Below are positions 28,201-38,535 of a stretch of 64,000 bases of DNA, in pieces. Position numbers and translations under genes: made by a program. How positions within the stretch are numbered: position 1 is the first letter of the stretch; each line of letters begins with the position of its first letter. The stretch comes from Phycisphaerae bacterium (lineage in GTDB: Bacteria > Planctomycetota > Phycisphaerae > UBA1845 > Fen-1342), in NCBI GenBank assembly GCA_022072445.1, contig JAJVHV010000013.1:53528-117527 (forward strand), in the 5' to 3' direction. Under the pieces are notes generated by a model. It saw only the letters and a program-made list of their open reading frames with translations. It did no database searches and had not been told where the DNA came from.

Positions 28201-29703
28201 ATGCCACCGTCTCGCGAGGTCAAACTCGGCTTCATTCCGGCCAATCGCGGCTTTTTCTCGAGCGAGCTGGCCGCCCGGATGCGCGACCAGACGCTCGACG
28301 TGCTCAACGCGCTCGGCGTGCGGGTCGTGGTGCCAGGGCCGGCCGACACGAAAGTGGGCTGCGTGGAGACGCGGCAGGAAGCGGAGAAAGCCGCCGAGAT
28401 GTTCCGCCGCGCCGGCGTGCACGGAATTCTGATCGGCGCGGTCAATTTCGGCGAAGAGCAAGGCGTCGCCTGGTGCGTGAAAAAGGCGGGCCTGAACGTG
28501 CCGATCCTGATCTACGGCTGCCAGGAGGAAGAGCGCCTGACGATGAAGACGCGCCGCCGCGATGCGTTCTGCGGCTTGCTGTCGATCGGCGAGGTCCTGC
28601 GTCAGATCGGTGCCGCTTACACCGTCGCGCAACGGCCGATCTGTTTTCCCACCGATCCCTCGTTCCGTGAAGACATCGATCTCTTTGTGCGCGTCTGCCG
28701 CGTGGTCCACGGGTTGCGGAACGCGCGCTACGGACAGGTCGGCGCCCGACCCGACGCGTTCTGGACGTGCCGGTTCAACGAGAAACAACTGCAATTGCTC
28801 GGGCCGACCGTCGTGACGCTCGACCTTTCGGAGGCCATCGCCGGCGCCAACCGCCTCAAGGACGACGATCCGGACGTCCTGCGCGTGGTCGAGTCGATCC
28901 AGCGCTATGCGGACGTCTCCGCCGTCCGGCAACTGTCGGTGTTGCGAAGTGCGAAGCTGGAACTGTTCCTCCGCCGCTGGGCGCGGGCCAACGCGATCGA
29001 CGCCTTCGGCATCCAGTGCTGGACGAGCATCCAGGCCAACTACGGCGTGTGCTCGTGCACGACCATGAGCCGATTGGGCGATGAGGGCGTGCCCAGCGCC
29101 TGCGAGGCGGACATCATGGGCACGATGTCGATGCATGCCGCCATGCTCGCCAGCGACTCGCCCGCCGGCCTGGCGGACTGGAACAATCTGCATAACGACG
29201 ACGACGAGCTGGTGAACGTCTGGCACTGCGGCGTCTTCCCGGCGGCGTTCGCCAGGACGCCGGTGCGGCTGGGTGTGCAGGAGATCATCGCGTCCAGCGG
29301 CGCCGCCCGCTATGAGGACTCGGAGGGGACGATCGAGTTCATCGCGCGGGAGAGCCCCGTGACGCTCTGCCGCATCACGCAGGATCCGCGTGGCGACCTC
29401 AAGGCCGTGGTCGCGGAGGGCCGGATCGAGGACAACCCGGCCGTGACGTTCGGCTGCTACGGCTGGTGCCGGCTGCCGGGACTCCAGCGGCTGTATCGCG
29501 AAGTGCTGCTCAAGCACTTCCCGCACCACGTCGCCATCACGCAGGGGCGGGTCGGCAACGCGCTGTGGGAGGCGCTCGGGAACTACTTCGGAATGAACGT
29601 CTACCACGCGGGCCAGGCGGCCCCGGGATCGTACACGGCCCGGCTTCCGTTTGACGGCGTTGAGGCGAGCGACGCCGCGTTCCGTGCGCCCCTTGTGGTG
29701 TAA
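28201..29703 (+). CDS. FucI/AraA-fold sugar isomerase, probable L-arabinose isomerase
   Basis: A 500-residue cytoplasmic protein of the L-fucose/L-arabinose isomerase superfamily (FucI-like branch). It starts LGFIPANRGFFSSELAARM and has NFGEEQGVAWCV. The C-terminal half carries GIQCWTSIQANYGVCSCTTM, ACEADIMGTMSMHAAM (Glu metal ligand region) and WHCGVFPAAF, with the conserved His. It is not the classical araA sequence, but its place directly after araD and opposite the arabinofuranosidases argues for L-arabinose to L-ribulose conversion. L-fucose isomerase activity is the alternative. An L-ribulokinase gene is not found next to it. Confidence 0.78.
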   Translation: MPPSREVKLGFIPANRGFFSSELAARMRDQTLDVLNALGVRVVVPGPADTKVGCVETRQEAEKAAEMFRRAGVHGILIGAVNFGEEQGVAWCVKKAGLNVPILIYGCQEEERLTMKTRRRDAFCGLLSIGEVLRQIGAAYTVAQRPICFPTDPSFREDIDLFVRVCRVVHGLRNARYGQVGARPDAFWTCRFNEKQLQLLGPTVVTLDLSEAIAGANRLKDDDPDVLRVVESIQRYADVSAVRQLSVLRSAKLELFLRRWARANAIDAFGIQCWTSIQANYGVCSCTTMSRLGDEGVPSACEADIMGTMSMHAAMLASDSPAGLADWNNLHNDDDELVNVWHCGVFPAAFARTPVRLGVQEIIASSGAARYEDSEGTIEFIARESPVTLCRITQDPRGDLKAVVAEGRIEDNPAVTFGCYGWCRLPGLQRLYREVLLKHFPHHVAITQGRVGNALWEALGNYFGMNVYHAGQAAPGSYTARLPFDGVEASDAAFRAPLVV

Positions 29704-29856
29704 TCTCGTGAACGGAACTGCCACCGTCTGGTTCTCTCCGCCATCGACCAACTCCTGCGCGTCGGTTTCAGCCGGATGGCCAGCGCGTATAATCCCCATC
29801 CCGTCGGCTGACGTCCGCCTGCGATCGCGGCCCGATGGGGTTTTTTGGGACCGCGA

Positions 29857-31677
<1,821 letters not shown>

Positions 31678-31687
31678 CGTCGGCCCT

Positions 31688-31951
31688 CTGTGGCCACGCG
31701 TCGCAGTTCAACTCGTTATTCTGCGGCCACGCGTCGCAGTTCAACTCGTTATTCTGCGGCCACGCGTCGCAGTTCAACTCGTTATTCTGTGGCCACGCGT
31801 CGCAGTTCAACTCGTTATTCTGCGGCCACGCGTCGCAGTTCAACTCGTTATTCTGTGGCCACGCGTCGCAGTTCAACTCGTTATTCTGCGGCCACGCGTC
31901 GCAGTTCAACTCGTTATTCTGCGGCCACGCGTCGCAGTTCAACTCGTTATG
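31688..31951. repeat. 33-bp tandem repeat (VNTR), eight copies
   Basis: Eight head-to-tail copies of a 33-base unit begin CTGYGGCCACGCGTCGCAGT and end CAACTCGTTATT. They start at 31688 and recur every 33 bases; the only regular difference is C/T at the fourth base, and the last unit ends in G. There are no spacers, so it is not a CRISPR array. The array fills the gap between convergent typA and the gene ending at 31968, followed by CTATTCGC short repeats. Because 33 is divisible by three the frames stay open, but the encoded 11-residue repeat has no start context. Confidence 0.95.
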
Positions 31952-31967
31952 CTGAACTCGCTATTCG

Positions 31968-32738
31968 CTACTCGCTATTCGCCGCCCCCTGCCAATCGAA
32001 GCACGCCTCGCAGCGCCCGCTGAACGCCGAGCGCCGCTGCATGCAGTGCGGATGGTCGCAGCGGCTGCACGGATACGCCTCCGGCGTCACGTCCGCCGGC
32101 GAGCCAATCCCGATCAGTCCGGAAACGCTCTTGATCGGCGTCATCAGATAGCTGGGAGTCAGGCGTACGCCGATCCGCCCCGCCGGCACGAGCCTGAACA
32201 GCGGCTCCTGCTGACGCACGTCCATCCCGCAGTATCCCGGACTGTACCGCGGCGTGATCTCAAGACCGCGCGCCAGAGCCCACGCACGCACGTCGTGCTG
32301 ACAACGGGCGGCCGCCGCCTCGGCGGCTTCCGAAGCGATCGCGTCAACCACCATCCCGCGGACGATCTGGCCGCGCTTCAGCCAACGCCGCGCCAGCCGC
32401 TCCAGAGCCGAGCCCACCGTCACCACGAACGACGCCACATACTGCGAATGCGCCAGAAACTGACCCACCGCTCCATCAAACACCGCCGGCGGGTCGAGCG
32501 TCAGCCGCCGCGGCTCCAACAGCCGCACGCGGTCGACGCGAAAGATCGCGCGCGGCCGCGCCAGCCGCAGATTCAGCGGCGACAACGCGTCGATCGCCTC
32601 GTCCCATCGGACGTGGTTGCCGGCGCCCGGCCGAATCCCCACCGCACGCCGGACGAACTCAGGCTCGACCGCCGCCGGCGCGTACCGCCGCACGACGCAG
32701 CGCCCGAAGGGCACTTCAATCAATCGCGCTGTATTCAT
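31968..32738 (-). CDS. MetH-activation-domain-like protein (corrinoid reactivation candidate)
   Basis: A 256-residue protein resembling the AdoMet-binding activation domain of B12-dependent methionine synthase as it occurs in stand-alone form. The key stretch is RYSPGYCGMDVRQQEPLFRL, then GVRLTPSYLMTPIKSVSGLIG. The C-terminus adds a Cys-rich motif (CSRCDHPHC, then GRCEAC) that could hold metal or Fe-S. ATG 32738 is chosen (ATG 32747 is possible); the gene overlaps the end of mtaB by 23 bases, so the two are translationally linked. In corrinoid systems accidental Co(II) must be reduced and remethylated; this protein is the best candidate for that job here. A RACo-type activase is absent from the window. 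Confidence 0.75.
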   Translation of the reverse strand: MNTARLIEVPFGRCVVRRYAPAAVEPEFVRRAVGIRPGAGNHVRWDEAIDALSPLNLRLARPRAIFRVDRVRLLEPRRLTLDPPAVFDGAVGQFLAHSQYVASFVVTVGSALERLARRWLKRGQIVRGMVVDAIASEAAEAAAARCQHDVRAWALARGLEITPRYSPGYCGMDVRQQEPLFRLVPAGRIGVRLTPSYLMTPIKSVSGLIGIGSPADVTPEAYPCSRCDHPHCMQRRSAFSGRCEACFDWQGAANSE

Positions 32739-34119
32739 CCGGTTCATACAGTTCGCCATAGCGTGGTGCCGCCAGCGCGACGAGCTGCTCGGCGTCGCGC
32801 GGCAGTTGCTCGAATTCGCGTCGCAGCCGGTCCAGCCAGCGCCGTTCAGCCGCGTCCAGGCGCAGCGCATCGGCGGCCAACAGCCGCGCGAGCCGCTCCA
32901 GCGCCACTCGCCCCGCGGCCAGCACGCGCGGGTAGGGCCCGCGCTCCGCGACAATCGCGCGGGCGATCTCGATCGTCGCCTCCGGCGAGAGCAGAGCCGC
33001 CTGGGCGCTGTGCGGCGTGTCGCTGGCAACGTGAAAGTCGCGCAACAGCCGCTCCCTGCCACCCGCCAGCGCGACGTTCATCAGCCGGCAGTCGTACGCC
33101 AGCGACTCGAGCGACGCGACCGGCGCCGGCCCCGACAGCAGCGGAACCGCCGGCACACTCTCATTACTCCACAAGTCAGCCATCGCGGCCGCGATGTTGC
33201 CGACCGGCGAGAGATGCGCGCACGCCGCCGAGCGCCCCTCCATGCTGATCGGCCGCCCGGTGATGGCCTTGAGCACCGGACCTTCATACGCACAGTCCTT
33301 CGACGGCCCCGTTGCGCCGCGCTCGAACGCCACCAGGCTGCGAACACTCGCCATGGCGCGCACCAGCCCCGCCAGCACGTCCGGCAGCATGCGCTTGCCC
33401 GCCAGTTGCATCGCCGTGTTCGCAAAACCGCACGCCGAATCGCCGCCCGCCACCACGCCCCGCGCGCCCGCCACGGCCACAATCTGGTCCCACAGCCACC
33501 GCATGTCGGCGGGCGCAAGCACACCCAGCGCCAGCACGATCCCGGCCAGGTCGGCGCGCATCAGCGCCGCATCGTGCACTTCCTTGCCGCCCGTGGATTC
33601 GATCGATAGCACGTCCGCGCCCGCCGCCGCGCACGCCTCCAGCGCCGAGCGCATCTGCTCCCACGCCTCACCACCGCGCCTTCGTGGCGGCCTCTCGCCG
33701 TCGCGCAGATCGACAATCGTCACACGCAGCGCCGCCCGCAGTTGCCAGCGGCCGTTCGCCGCACAAAGCTGCTCCTTCAACACCCGCGTCAGCTCCGCAC
33801 CCCACGCCGGCTCGGCGGTCATCGGCGGCAGGTGCTCGAATTCGACCATCAGCCCACCGAGCCCCAGCGCACGCGCCCGCCCCAGCAGCGCCGCCACCGT
33901 CTCCTCGTAGATGCCGCGCGCCGCCGGCCACGTCTCGGGGATCAGCAGCATGGGCGGGAGCGTGAAGTTGATCTCGGGGTGAACTTCGCCCGCCCCGATC
34001 GACAGCCCCAGGCCGCACGTCAGCGGCCGAGCCGCGCGTCCGAAAACCAGATCGTCCGCGTCGTTGATCAGCGGCGCGGGAAACGATGCCTCGGTGCAAG
34101 TCCTGACGCTGGCAGCCAT
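32716..34119 (-). CDS. mtaB: Methanol:corrinoid methyltransferase MtaB
   Basis: A 467-residue TIM-barrel enzyme. Blocks typical of methanogen/acetogen MtaB are present: GLGLSIGAGEVHPEINF, EFEHLPPMTAEPAWGAEL, VLSIESTGGKEVHDAALMR, GGDSACGFANTAMQLA, ERGATGPSKDCAYEGPVLKA and DLWSNESVPAV. The three zinc ligands known for MtaB (Glu in the LSIES segment, Cys in SACGFAN, Cys in KDCAYE) are all kept, so methanol activation is plausible. It would transfer the methyl group of methanol to Co(I) of the corrinoid protein encoded divergently at 34259. Finding MtaB in a planctomycete-like genome is notable; O-methyl compounds other than methanol cannot be excluded. Confidence 0.9.
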   Translation of the reverse strand: MAASVRTCTEASFPAPLINDADDLVFGRAARPLTCGLGLSIGAGEVHPEINFTLPPMLLIPETWPAARGIYEETVAALLGRARALGLGGLMVEFEHLPPMTAEPAWGAELTRVLKEQLCAANGRWQLRAALRVTIVDLRDGERPPRRRGGEAWEQMRSALEACAAAGADVLSIESTGGKEVHDAALMRADLAGIVLALGVLAPADMRWLWDQIVAVAGARGVVAGGDSACGFANTAMQLAGKRMLPDVLAGLVRAMASVRSLVAFERGATGPSKDCAYEGPVLKAITGRPISMEGRSAACAHLSPVGNIAAAMADLWSNESVPAVPLLSGPAPVASLESLAYDCRLMNVALAGGRERLLRDFHVASDTPHSAQAALLSPEATIEIARAIVAERGPYPRVLAAGRVALERLARLLAADALRLDAAERRWLDRLRREFEQLPRDAEQLVALAAPRYGELYEPDEYSAID

Positions 34120-34258
34120 GGGACGCTCGGAGTACTCAGCCGGTCGGACCTACGGGCAATCGGCGTGCCGCGCCGAGCGAATTACCGGCGCGGAACGCAG
34201 ATTGCTAACGCCGTTGGTTGGCGTGCGGTGACGTTTGCGCGCCCTGCGGGAGCTACGA

Positions 34259-34891
34259 ATGGGCATTCTGGAAGAAATCGCCGCCTGCGTGCTGGCAGGC
34301 GACGAAGTCAAGACGCCGATGCACGTCCGCCAGGCACTTGCCGACAGAGTGCCCGCGCGGCGCGTGCTCGACGACGGGCTGCTGGCCGGAATGAACGAGG
34401 TCGGCCGGCGGTTCCGCGAGGGCGAATACTTCATCCCCGAGGTCCTCATCGCCGCCGAAGCCATGAAGGCCGCCATGACCATCCTCCGCCCCGCCCTGAC
34501 CGAACAGGGCGTCGCCGCGCTGGCCACCGCCGCCATCGGCACCGTCCGCGGCGACCTGCACGACATCGGAAAAAACCTGGTGTCGATCATGCTCGAGGGG
34601 GCGGGCTTCGACGTCGTCGACCTGGGCGTCGACGTGACCGCCGAGACGTTCATCGACGCCTGCCGGCGGCAGAAAATCGATCTTGTCGCGATGAGCGCCC
34701 TGCTCACGACCACGATGCCGGAAATGGAAATCGCCATCAAATCGCTCCGCGAAGCGCTCAAGCCCTGCCCGCCGATCATCATCGGCGGCGCCCCGGTCAC
34801 TCAGGCATACGCGGAGAGAATTGGTGCCGACGGCTACGGTCGCGACGCAGCAACCGGAGCAGAAGTCGCGCGAAAGCTATGTCGCATGTAG
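34259..34891 (+). CDS. mtaC: Corrinoid protein MtaC-like
   Basis: A 210-residue protein of the methyltransferase-associated corrinoid family. Residues 1-85 are the four-helix cap (ILEEIAACVLAGDEVKTPMH, FREGEYFIPEVLIAAEAM). Residues 90-205 are the cobalamin domain with GTVRGDLHDIGKNLV, carrying the DxHxxG lower-ligand His, plus MSALLTTTM and GGAPVTQAYAERIGADGYG. ATG 34259 follows GGGAGC with normal spacing; the longer frame is not needed. It is divergent from mtaB across 139 bases, so a shared regulatory region is likely. It should carry the methyl group between MtaB and a UroD/MtaA-type acceptor enzyme. Confidence 0.92.
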   Translation: MGILEEIAACVLAGDEVKTPMHVRQALADRVPARRVLDDGLLAGMNEVGRRFREGEYFIPEVLIAAEAMKAAMTILRPALTEQGVAALATAAIGTVRGDLHDIGKNLVSIMLEGAGFDVVDLGVDVTAETFIDACRRQKIDLVAMSALLTTTMPEMEIAIKSLREALKPCPPIIIGGAPVTQAYAERIGADGYGRDAATGAEVARKLCRM

Positions 34892-34893
34892 AC

Positions 34894-35092
34894 AGGGTTC
34901 AGGGTTCAGGGCTTAGGGTTCAGAGTGCCTGCTTCTGTGACGGCCGGCACATCCGAACTGACAGCGCGCCCATCCGAACCCCTGACCCTGACCCCCGAAC
35001 CCTGAATGGCAGTGAGGGGACTTGGCCGCCAGTCGGCGCGATATCGCGCGCCGACCCGAACCCTCAACCCCGAACCCTGAACCCTGAACCCC
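34894..35092. repeat. Heptamer repeat element with inverted arms (AGGGTTC / GAACCCT)
   Basis: The left arm, 34894-34922, is four units of AGGGTTC (one reads AGGGCTT). A middle block, 34977-35006, and the right arm, 35058-35092, consist of GAACCCT-like heptamers in the opposite orientation. The arms start three bases after the mtaC stop and end eight bases before the next ATG at 35100, so they occupy the whole spacer and leave no ribosome-binding site there. Confidence 0.85.
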
Positions 35093-35099
35093 GCCGTCC

Positions 35100-36230
35100 A
35101 TGACCCCCAAGGAACGAGTCGCGCGCTGCCTGGCACGCAAACCGCACGACCGCGTACCCATGTTCGACTGGTACTGGATGGAGACCGAGCGCGACTATCT
35201 CCGCCAGATCAACGACCCGCGCATCGCGCCCGAGTTCCGCACCCCCGGCGAGGACGAGCGACACCTGCCGCCGCGCGGCATCGGACTGACCATCTGGGAA
35301 TATTTCGGCTTCGACCTGATGCAGGTCGGCTGGCCCGATCAGCGCCTGCGGATGATCGACCCCGTCATCGTTCAGCAGAGCGACGATTGGGTCACTCTGC
35401 GCGACGGCAACGACGCCACCCTCCGCTGGTGGAAGCACAAGATGGGCACGCCCGAGCACCTCGGCTTCGGCATCGACTCGCCCGAAAAGTGGCGCGCCGT
35501 CCGCCACCTGCTGACGCCATCCGCCGACCGCATCCGCTGGACCGAGTTCACGCCGAAGTACCAGCGGGCACGCGCCAGCGACCTCTTCGTCTGCTACGCC
35601 GGCGTCGAAATCATCGAGAGCGTCAAAGACCTGCTCGGCCACGAGCAGATGCTCAAAGCCATGCTCAAGCAGCCCGACTGGCTGCACGACGTCTTCGACG
35701 CCTACACCCGCTTCCTCATCAGCATGTTCGAACTGGCCGAGGCCGAAGGCCTGCGCTGCGACGGGGCGTTCATCTACGGCGACATGGCCTATAAGAACGG
35801 CCCGTTCATGAGCCCGCGGCACTACCGCGAGTTCGTCTTTCCTTACCACAAGCGGCTGTTCGACCAGTTCCACAAGCGCGACATGCCCGTCATCTTCCAC
35901 AGCGACGGAGACATCCGCCTCGTGCTCGAAGACCTGATCGCCGCCGGCGTCGACATGATCAACCCGATGGAGTCGCGCGCCGGCATGACCGTCCGCGAAC
36001 TGGCCTCCAAGTACGGCCGGCGGCTCGGCTTCTGCGGCAACATCGACGTCACCGTGCTCACGACCAACGACCACGATGCAATCCGCGACGAGCTGCGCGC
36101 CAAAATGCAGGCCGCCATGCCCTATCACGGATACATGTATCACTCGGATCATTCGATCCCACCCGGCGTCACGCTCGAAACGTATCGCTGGCTGCTCGAG
36201 GAGGTGCGCCGGCTCGGCCGGTATGAATGA
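35100..36230 (+). CDS. Uroporphyrinogen-decarboxylase-family (MtaA-like) methyltransferase
   Basis: A 376-residue TIM-barrel protein of the UroD/MtaA superfamily: MTPKERVARCLARKPHDRVP at the start, then DGAFIYGDMAYKNGPFMSPRHYREF, and MPVIFHSDGDIRLVLEDLIAAG. MtaA enzymes bind zinc with HxC; here the same site reads HSDG, so the Cys is replaced by Asp and the methyl acceptor may differ from coenzyme M. FCGNID follows at the usual distance. True haem-pathway UroD is unlikely given the corrinoid neighbours. The ATG lies eight bases after the heptamer element and has no ribosome-binding site. A role in moving methyl groups from MtaC is inferred. Confidence 0.8.
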   Translation: MTPKERVARCLARKPHDRVPMFDWYWMETERDYLRQINDPRIAPEFRTPGEDERHLPPRGIGLTIWEYFGFDLMQVGWPDQRLRMIDPVIVQQSDDWVTLRDGNDATLRWWKHKMGTPEHLGFGIDSPEKWRAVRHLLTPSADRIRWTEFTPKYQRARASDLFVCYAGVEIIESVKDLLGHEQMLKAMLKQPDWLHDVFDAYTRFLISMFELAEAEGLRCDGAFIYGDMAYKNGPFMSPRHYREFVFPYHKRLFDQFHKRDMPVIFHSDGDIRLVLEDLIAAGVDMINPMESRAGMTVRELASKYGRRLGFCGNIDVTVLTTNDHDAIRDELRAKMQAAMPYHGYMYHSDHSIPPGVTLETYRWLLEEVRRLGRYE

Positions 36231-36300
36231 CGCGCGGCAGGCGACGGTACCGCCGTCGGCCGACGCCGCACCAGCCGCGCGATCGCCAGGAGAACGCACC

Positions 36301-36729
36301 ATGAACGTCCCGCTGTGGATTCGCCCGCTGTTCGTTCTGGCCGCAGCCTATGACGGCCTGCTGGGGTTGCTCTTCCTCGTCGCGCCGCGATTTCTGTTCG
36401 ACCAGTACGGCGTACCTCCCCCGAACCACCCCGCCTACGTCCAGTTTCCAGCCGCCCTGCTCATCGTCTTCGCCCTCATGTTCGTCAACATCGCCCGCGA
36501 CCCGCTGCCGAATCGCCCGCTCATCCCCTACGGCGTTCTCCTCAAAGTGGCATATTGCGGCGTCGCCGGCTGGTATTGGCTGCGAACGGGAATTCCCTGG
36601 TTCTGGAAGCCGTTCGCCGTCATTGATCTGATCATGGCCGTGCTCTTTGCGTGGGCCTACGCGGCGCTCGAAGCCGCGTCGACCGCCGAGCCCACCATCC
36701 GGCCGCATGCGAAGGAGGTCGAATCATGA
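36301..36729 (+). CDS. Four-helix membrane protein of unknown function
   Basis: A 142-residue protein with AGGAG eight bases before ATG 36301. Four hydrophobic helices are visible (LWIRPLFVLAAAYDGLLGLL, FPAALLIVFALMFVNIA, PYGVLLKVAYCGVAGWYWL, FAVIDLIMAVLFAWAYAAL). No family was recognised. Its TGA overlaps the ATG of the following Tat-exported protein by four bases, which suggests the two work together. A reading frame that begins further upstream would overlap the previous gene and was not used. Confidence 0.7.
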   Translation: MNVPLWIRPLFVLAAAYDGLLGLLFLVAPRFLFDQYGVPPPNHPAYVQFPAALLIVFALMFVNIARDPLPNRPLIPYGVLLKVAYCGVAGWYWLRTGIPWFWKPFAVIDLIMAVLFAWAYAALEAASTAEPTIRPHAKEVES

Positions 36730-38300
36730 CACCGCACGCATCGCCCCTCACCATTCGCTCCACGCCGCACTGCTGCGGCTCCGGCTGCCAGTCCGCGCGC
36801 TTCCGCCCGGAAATGACGCGCCGCGGATTCATCGGCAGCGCCGCGCTGGGCGGCGTCGCGCTCGCAGGGCTGTCCTGGCCCTCGCTGGCCGCTGCCTGGA
36901 ACCAGGAATCGCTCCCGCCACCGCCGCCGCGACGACCTCTGAAAGTCAAAGCGATTCTCACCTACGAAACGCCGCAACGCCGCGCACAAACGAGTTGGCG
37001 CAGTTGGGGCGGCATTCAAAGTGCCGCCGACGCCGCCCAGGAAGTCACGCGTATCCAGGCGGAACTGGAAGCGCTCAAATGCGGCGCGGACTTCCCGCTC
37101 GCAATCGGCAACGTCAGCGCCATCCGCGGCGCGGCGGAAGTGCAGTCCCTCGCGGACCTCGCCAGTGCCGACGCCATCCTGGTCTACGCCGCCGGCGGCT
37201 GGATGGACACCTTCGACGCCCTGGCCAGCCTCGGCAAGCCGCTCATCGTCTTCTGCCGTCACAAGTCGGGCCCCGTTTACCTCTGGTACGAAATCATCAG
37301 CCCGCGCTACCTGCGGCAACACACCGACTCGCTCGCGCTCAAAGCGCTCGACGAGGACGACGTCGTGGTCGACAACCAGGAGGAACTCCTCTGGCGCCTC
37401 CGGGCACTCTGCGGACTCGTCAACTCCGTCGGCACCCGCATCGTCGCCGTCGGCGGACCCAGCGCCTGGGCTCAGCCCCCGGAAGTCGTGCCGCATCTGG
37501 TCGAGCAGAAGTGGAAGTTCGACATCCGCACCGTCGACTACGCCGAGCTCGGTCAGCTCATCCGCGACGCGCGGCAAGACACCGCCGCCGTCGCACGCGC
37601 CAGCGCCCGCGCCGCCGACTACCTGCGCACACCACACTCCACGCTGGAAACCCAGCGCTCCTTCGTCGACAACGCATTCCTGCTGGAGGAGATTCTGCGG
37701 CGACTCATGGCGCAGGCCGACTGCCGCGCCATCACGATCAACGAGTGCATGGGCACGATCATGCCCCTGGCCGAAACGTCCGCCTGCCTGACGCTCAGCG
37801 TGCTGAACGACGCCGGCTTCCTGGCGTTCTGCGAATCGGACTTCGTGGTCATCCCCGCCGGCGTGCTGCTGGCCAATATCTCCGGCTGCCCGGTCTTTCT
37901 GAACGACCCGACCTATCCGCACGACGGATTGATCACCCTGGCGCACTGCACCGGCCCGCGCCGCATGAACGGCCACACGCTCGAACCGGCCCGCATCCTG
38001 TCGCACTTCGAGTCGGACTACGGCGCCGCGCCCAAGGTCGAGATGCGCCGCGGTCAGGTGGTCACGAACATCATCCCGGACTTCGCCGCCCAGCGCTGGC
38101 TCGGACTGAGCGCGAAAATCGTCGACGTACCCTCGCTCGACATCTGCCGCTCGCAGATCGACGTCGAATTCCAATGCGACAGCCGCCTGCTGGCTTCGCG
38201 CATGCCGGGGTTTCACTGGATCACCGCGTATGGCGATTACCGCCGCGAGCTCGGCTACGCCCTCAAACGCATTCCGATCGCCTGGGAGGTGTTGAGCTAG
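36726..38300 (+). CDS. Tat-exported sugar-isomerase-like (FucI-fold) protein
   Basis: A 524-residue protein. Near residue 30 it has a twin-arginine signal (MTRRGFIGSAALGGVALAGL), so it should be exported folded. Residues 60-520 resemble the L-fucose/L-arabinose isomerase superfamily, best seen in ITINECMGTIMPLAETSACL (Glu metal ligand region) and in LANISGCPVFLNDPTYPHDG, with HCTGPRRMNG near the C-terminus. Cytoplasmic isomerases of this superfamily are not normally exported. ATG 36726 overlaps the previous stop (ATGA); a second ATG lies directly before the RR motif. Placement between two UroD/MtaA-like genes suggests a substrate linked to methylated sugars, which is only a guess. Enzymatic activity is unproven. 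Confidence 0.65.
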   Translation: MTPHASPLTIRSTPHCCGSGCQSARFRPEMTRRGFIGSAALGGVALAGLSWPSLAAAWNQESLPPPPPRRPLKVKAILTYETPQRRAQTSWRSWGGIQSAADAAQEVTRIQAELEALKCGADFPLAIGNVSAIRGAAEVQSLADLASADAILVYAAGGWMDTFDALASLGKPLIVFCRHKSGPVYLWYEIISPRYLRQHTDSLALKALDEDDVVVDNQEELLWRLRALCGLVNSVGTRIVAVGGPSAWAQPPEVVPHLVEQKWKFDIRTVDYAELGQLIRDARQDTAAVARASARAADYLRTPHSTLETQRSFVDNAFLLEEILRRLMAQADCRAITINECMGTIMPLAETSACLTLSVLNDAGFLAFCESDFVVIPAGVLLANISGCPVFLNDPTYPHDGLITLAHCTGPRRMNGHTLEPARILSHFESDYGAAPKVEMRRGQVVTNIIPDFAAQRWLGLSAKIVDVPSLDICRSQIDVEFQCDSRLLASRMPGFHWITAYGDYRRELGYALKRIPIAWEVLS

Positions 38301-38335
38301 TGTACTGCCCCGAAATACTCCGTCGTGAATAGGAT

Positions 38336-38399
38336 GGGGAGCATCGGCCTCTGGCCGGTGCGAAAGCCAATCCGCACTCGCGGAACGCCGATGCTCCCC
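38336..38399. repeat. Inverted repeat, 12-bp arms
   Basis: GGGGAGCATCGG (38336-38347) is the exact inverse of CCGATGCTCCCC (38388-38399), with a 40-base loop. It lies just after the stop at 38300. It could be a transcript-end structure or a small mobile palindrome. Confidence 0.6.
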
Positions 38400-38474
38400 G
38401 CATTCATAGGCTGCGCCGATATTGAGACACCTACACTACTGTGTCGGGTTTGCGTGCTGATTCGAAGCAGCGTG

Positions 38475-38495
38475 GGGCGGGCTTCCAGCCCGCCC
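38475..38495. repeat. REP-like hairpin GGGCGGGCT-TCC-AGCCCGCCC
   Basis: A perfect 9-bp stem (38475-38483 with 38487-38495) and a three-base loop stand 41 bases before the ATG at 38536. It resembles the GC-rich palindromes near the RAYT remnant at 45877 and 46378, though it is not identical. Confidence 0.7.
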
Positions 38496-38535
38496 GCCAC
38501 CGTACCCGTTGCGACAACACACCGGGAGCTAACCG

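Noticed and set aside
31688..31951. CRISPR array
   Set aside because: Units are directly abutting and nearly identical, with no unique spacers and no cas genes.
34120..34258. Cobalamin riboswitch in the mtaB-mtaC spacer
   Set aside because: Only 139 bases and no recognisable B12 box; corrinoid context alone is not evidence.
34894..35092. Telomere-like or replication-origin repeat
   Set aside because: The GGGTTCA units resemble telomeric repeats superficially, but the arms are inverted, short and internal, and no dnaA boxes or origin genes are near.
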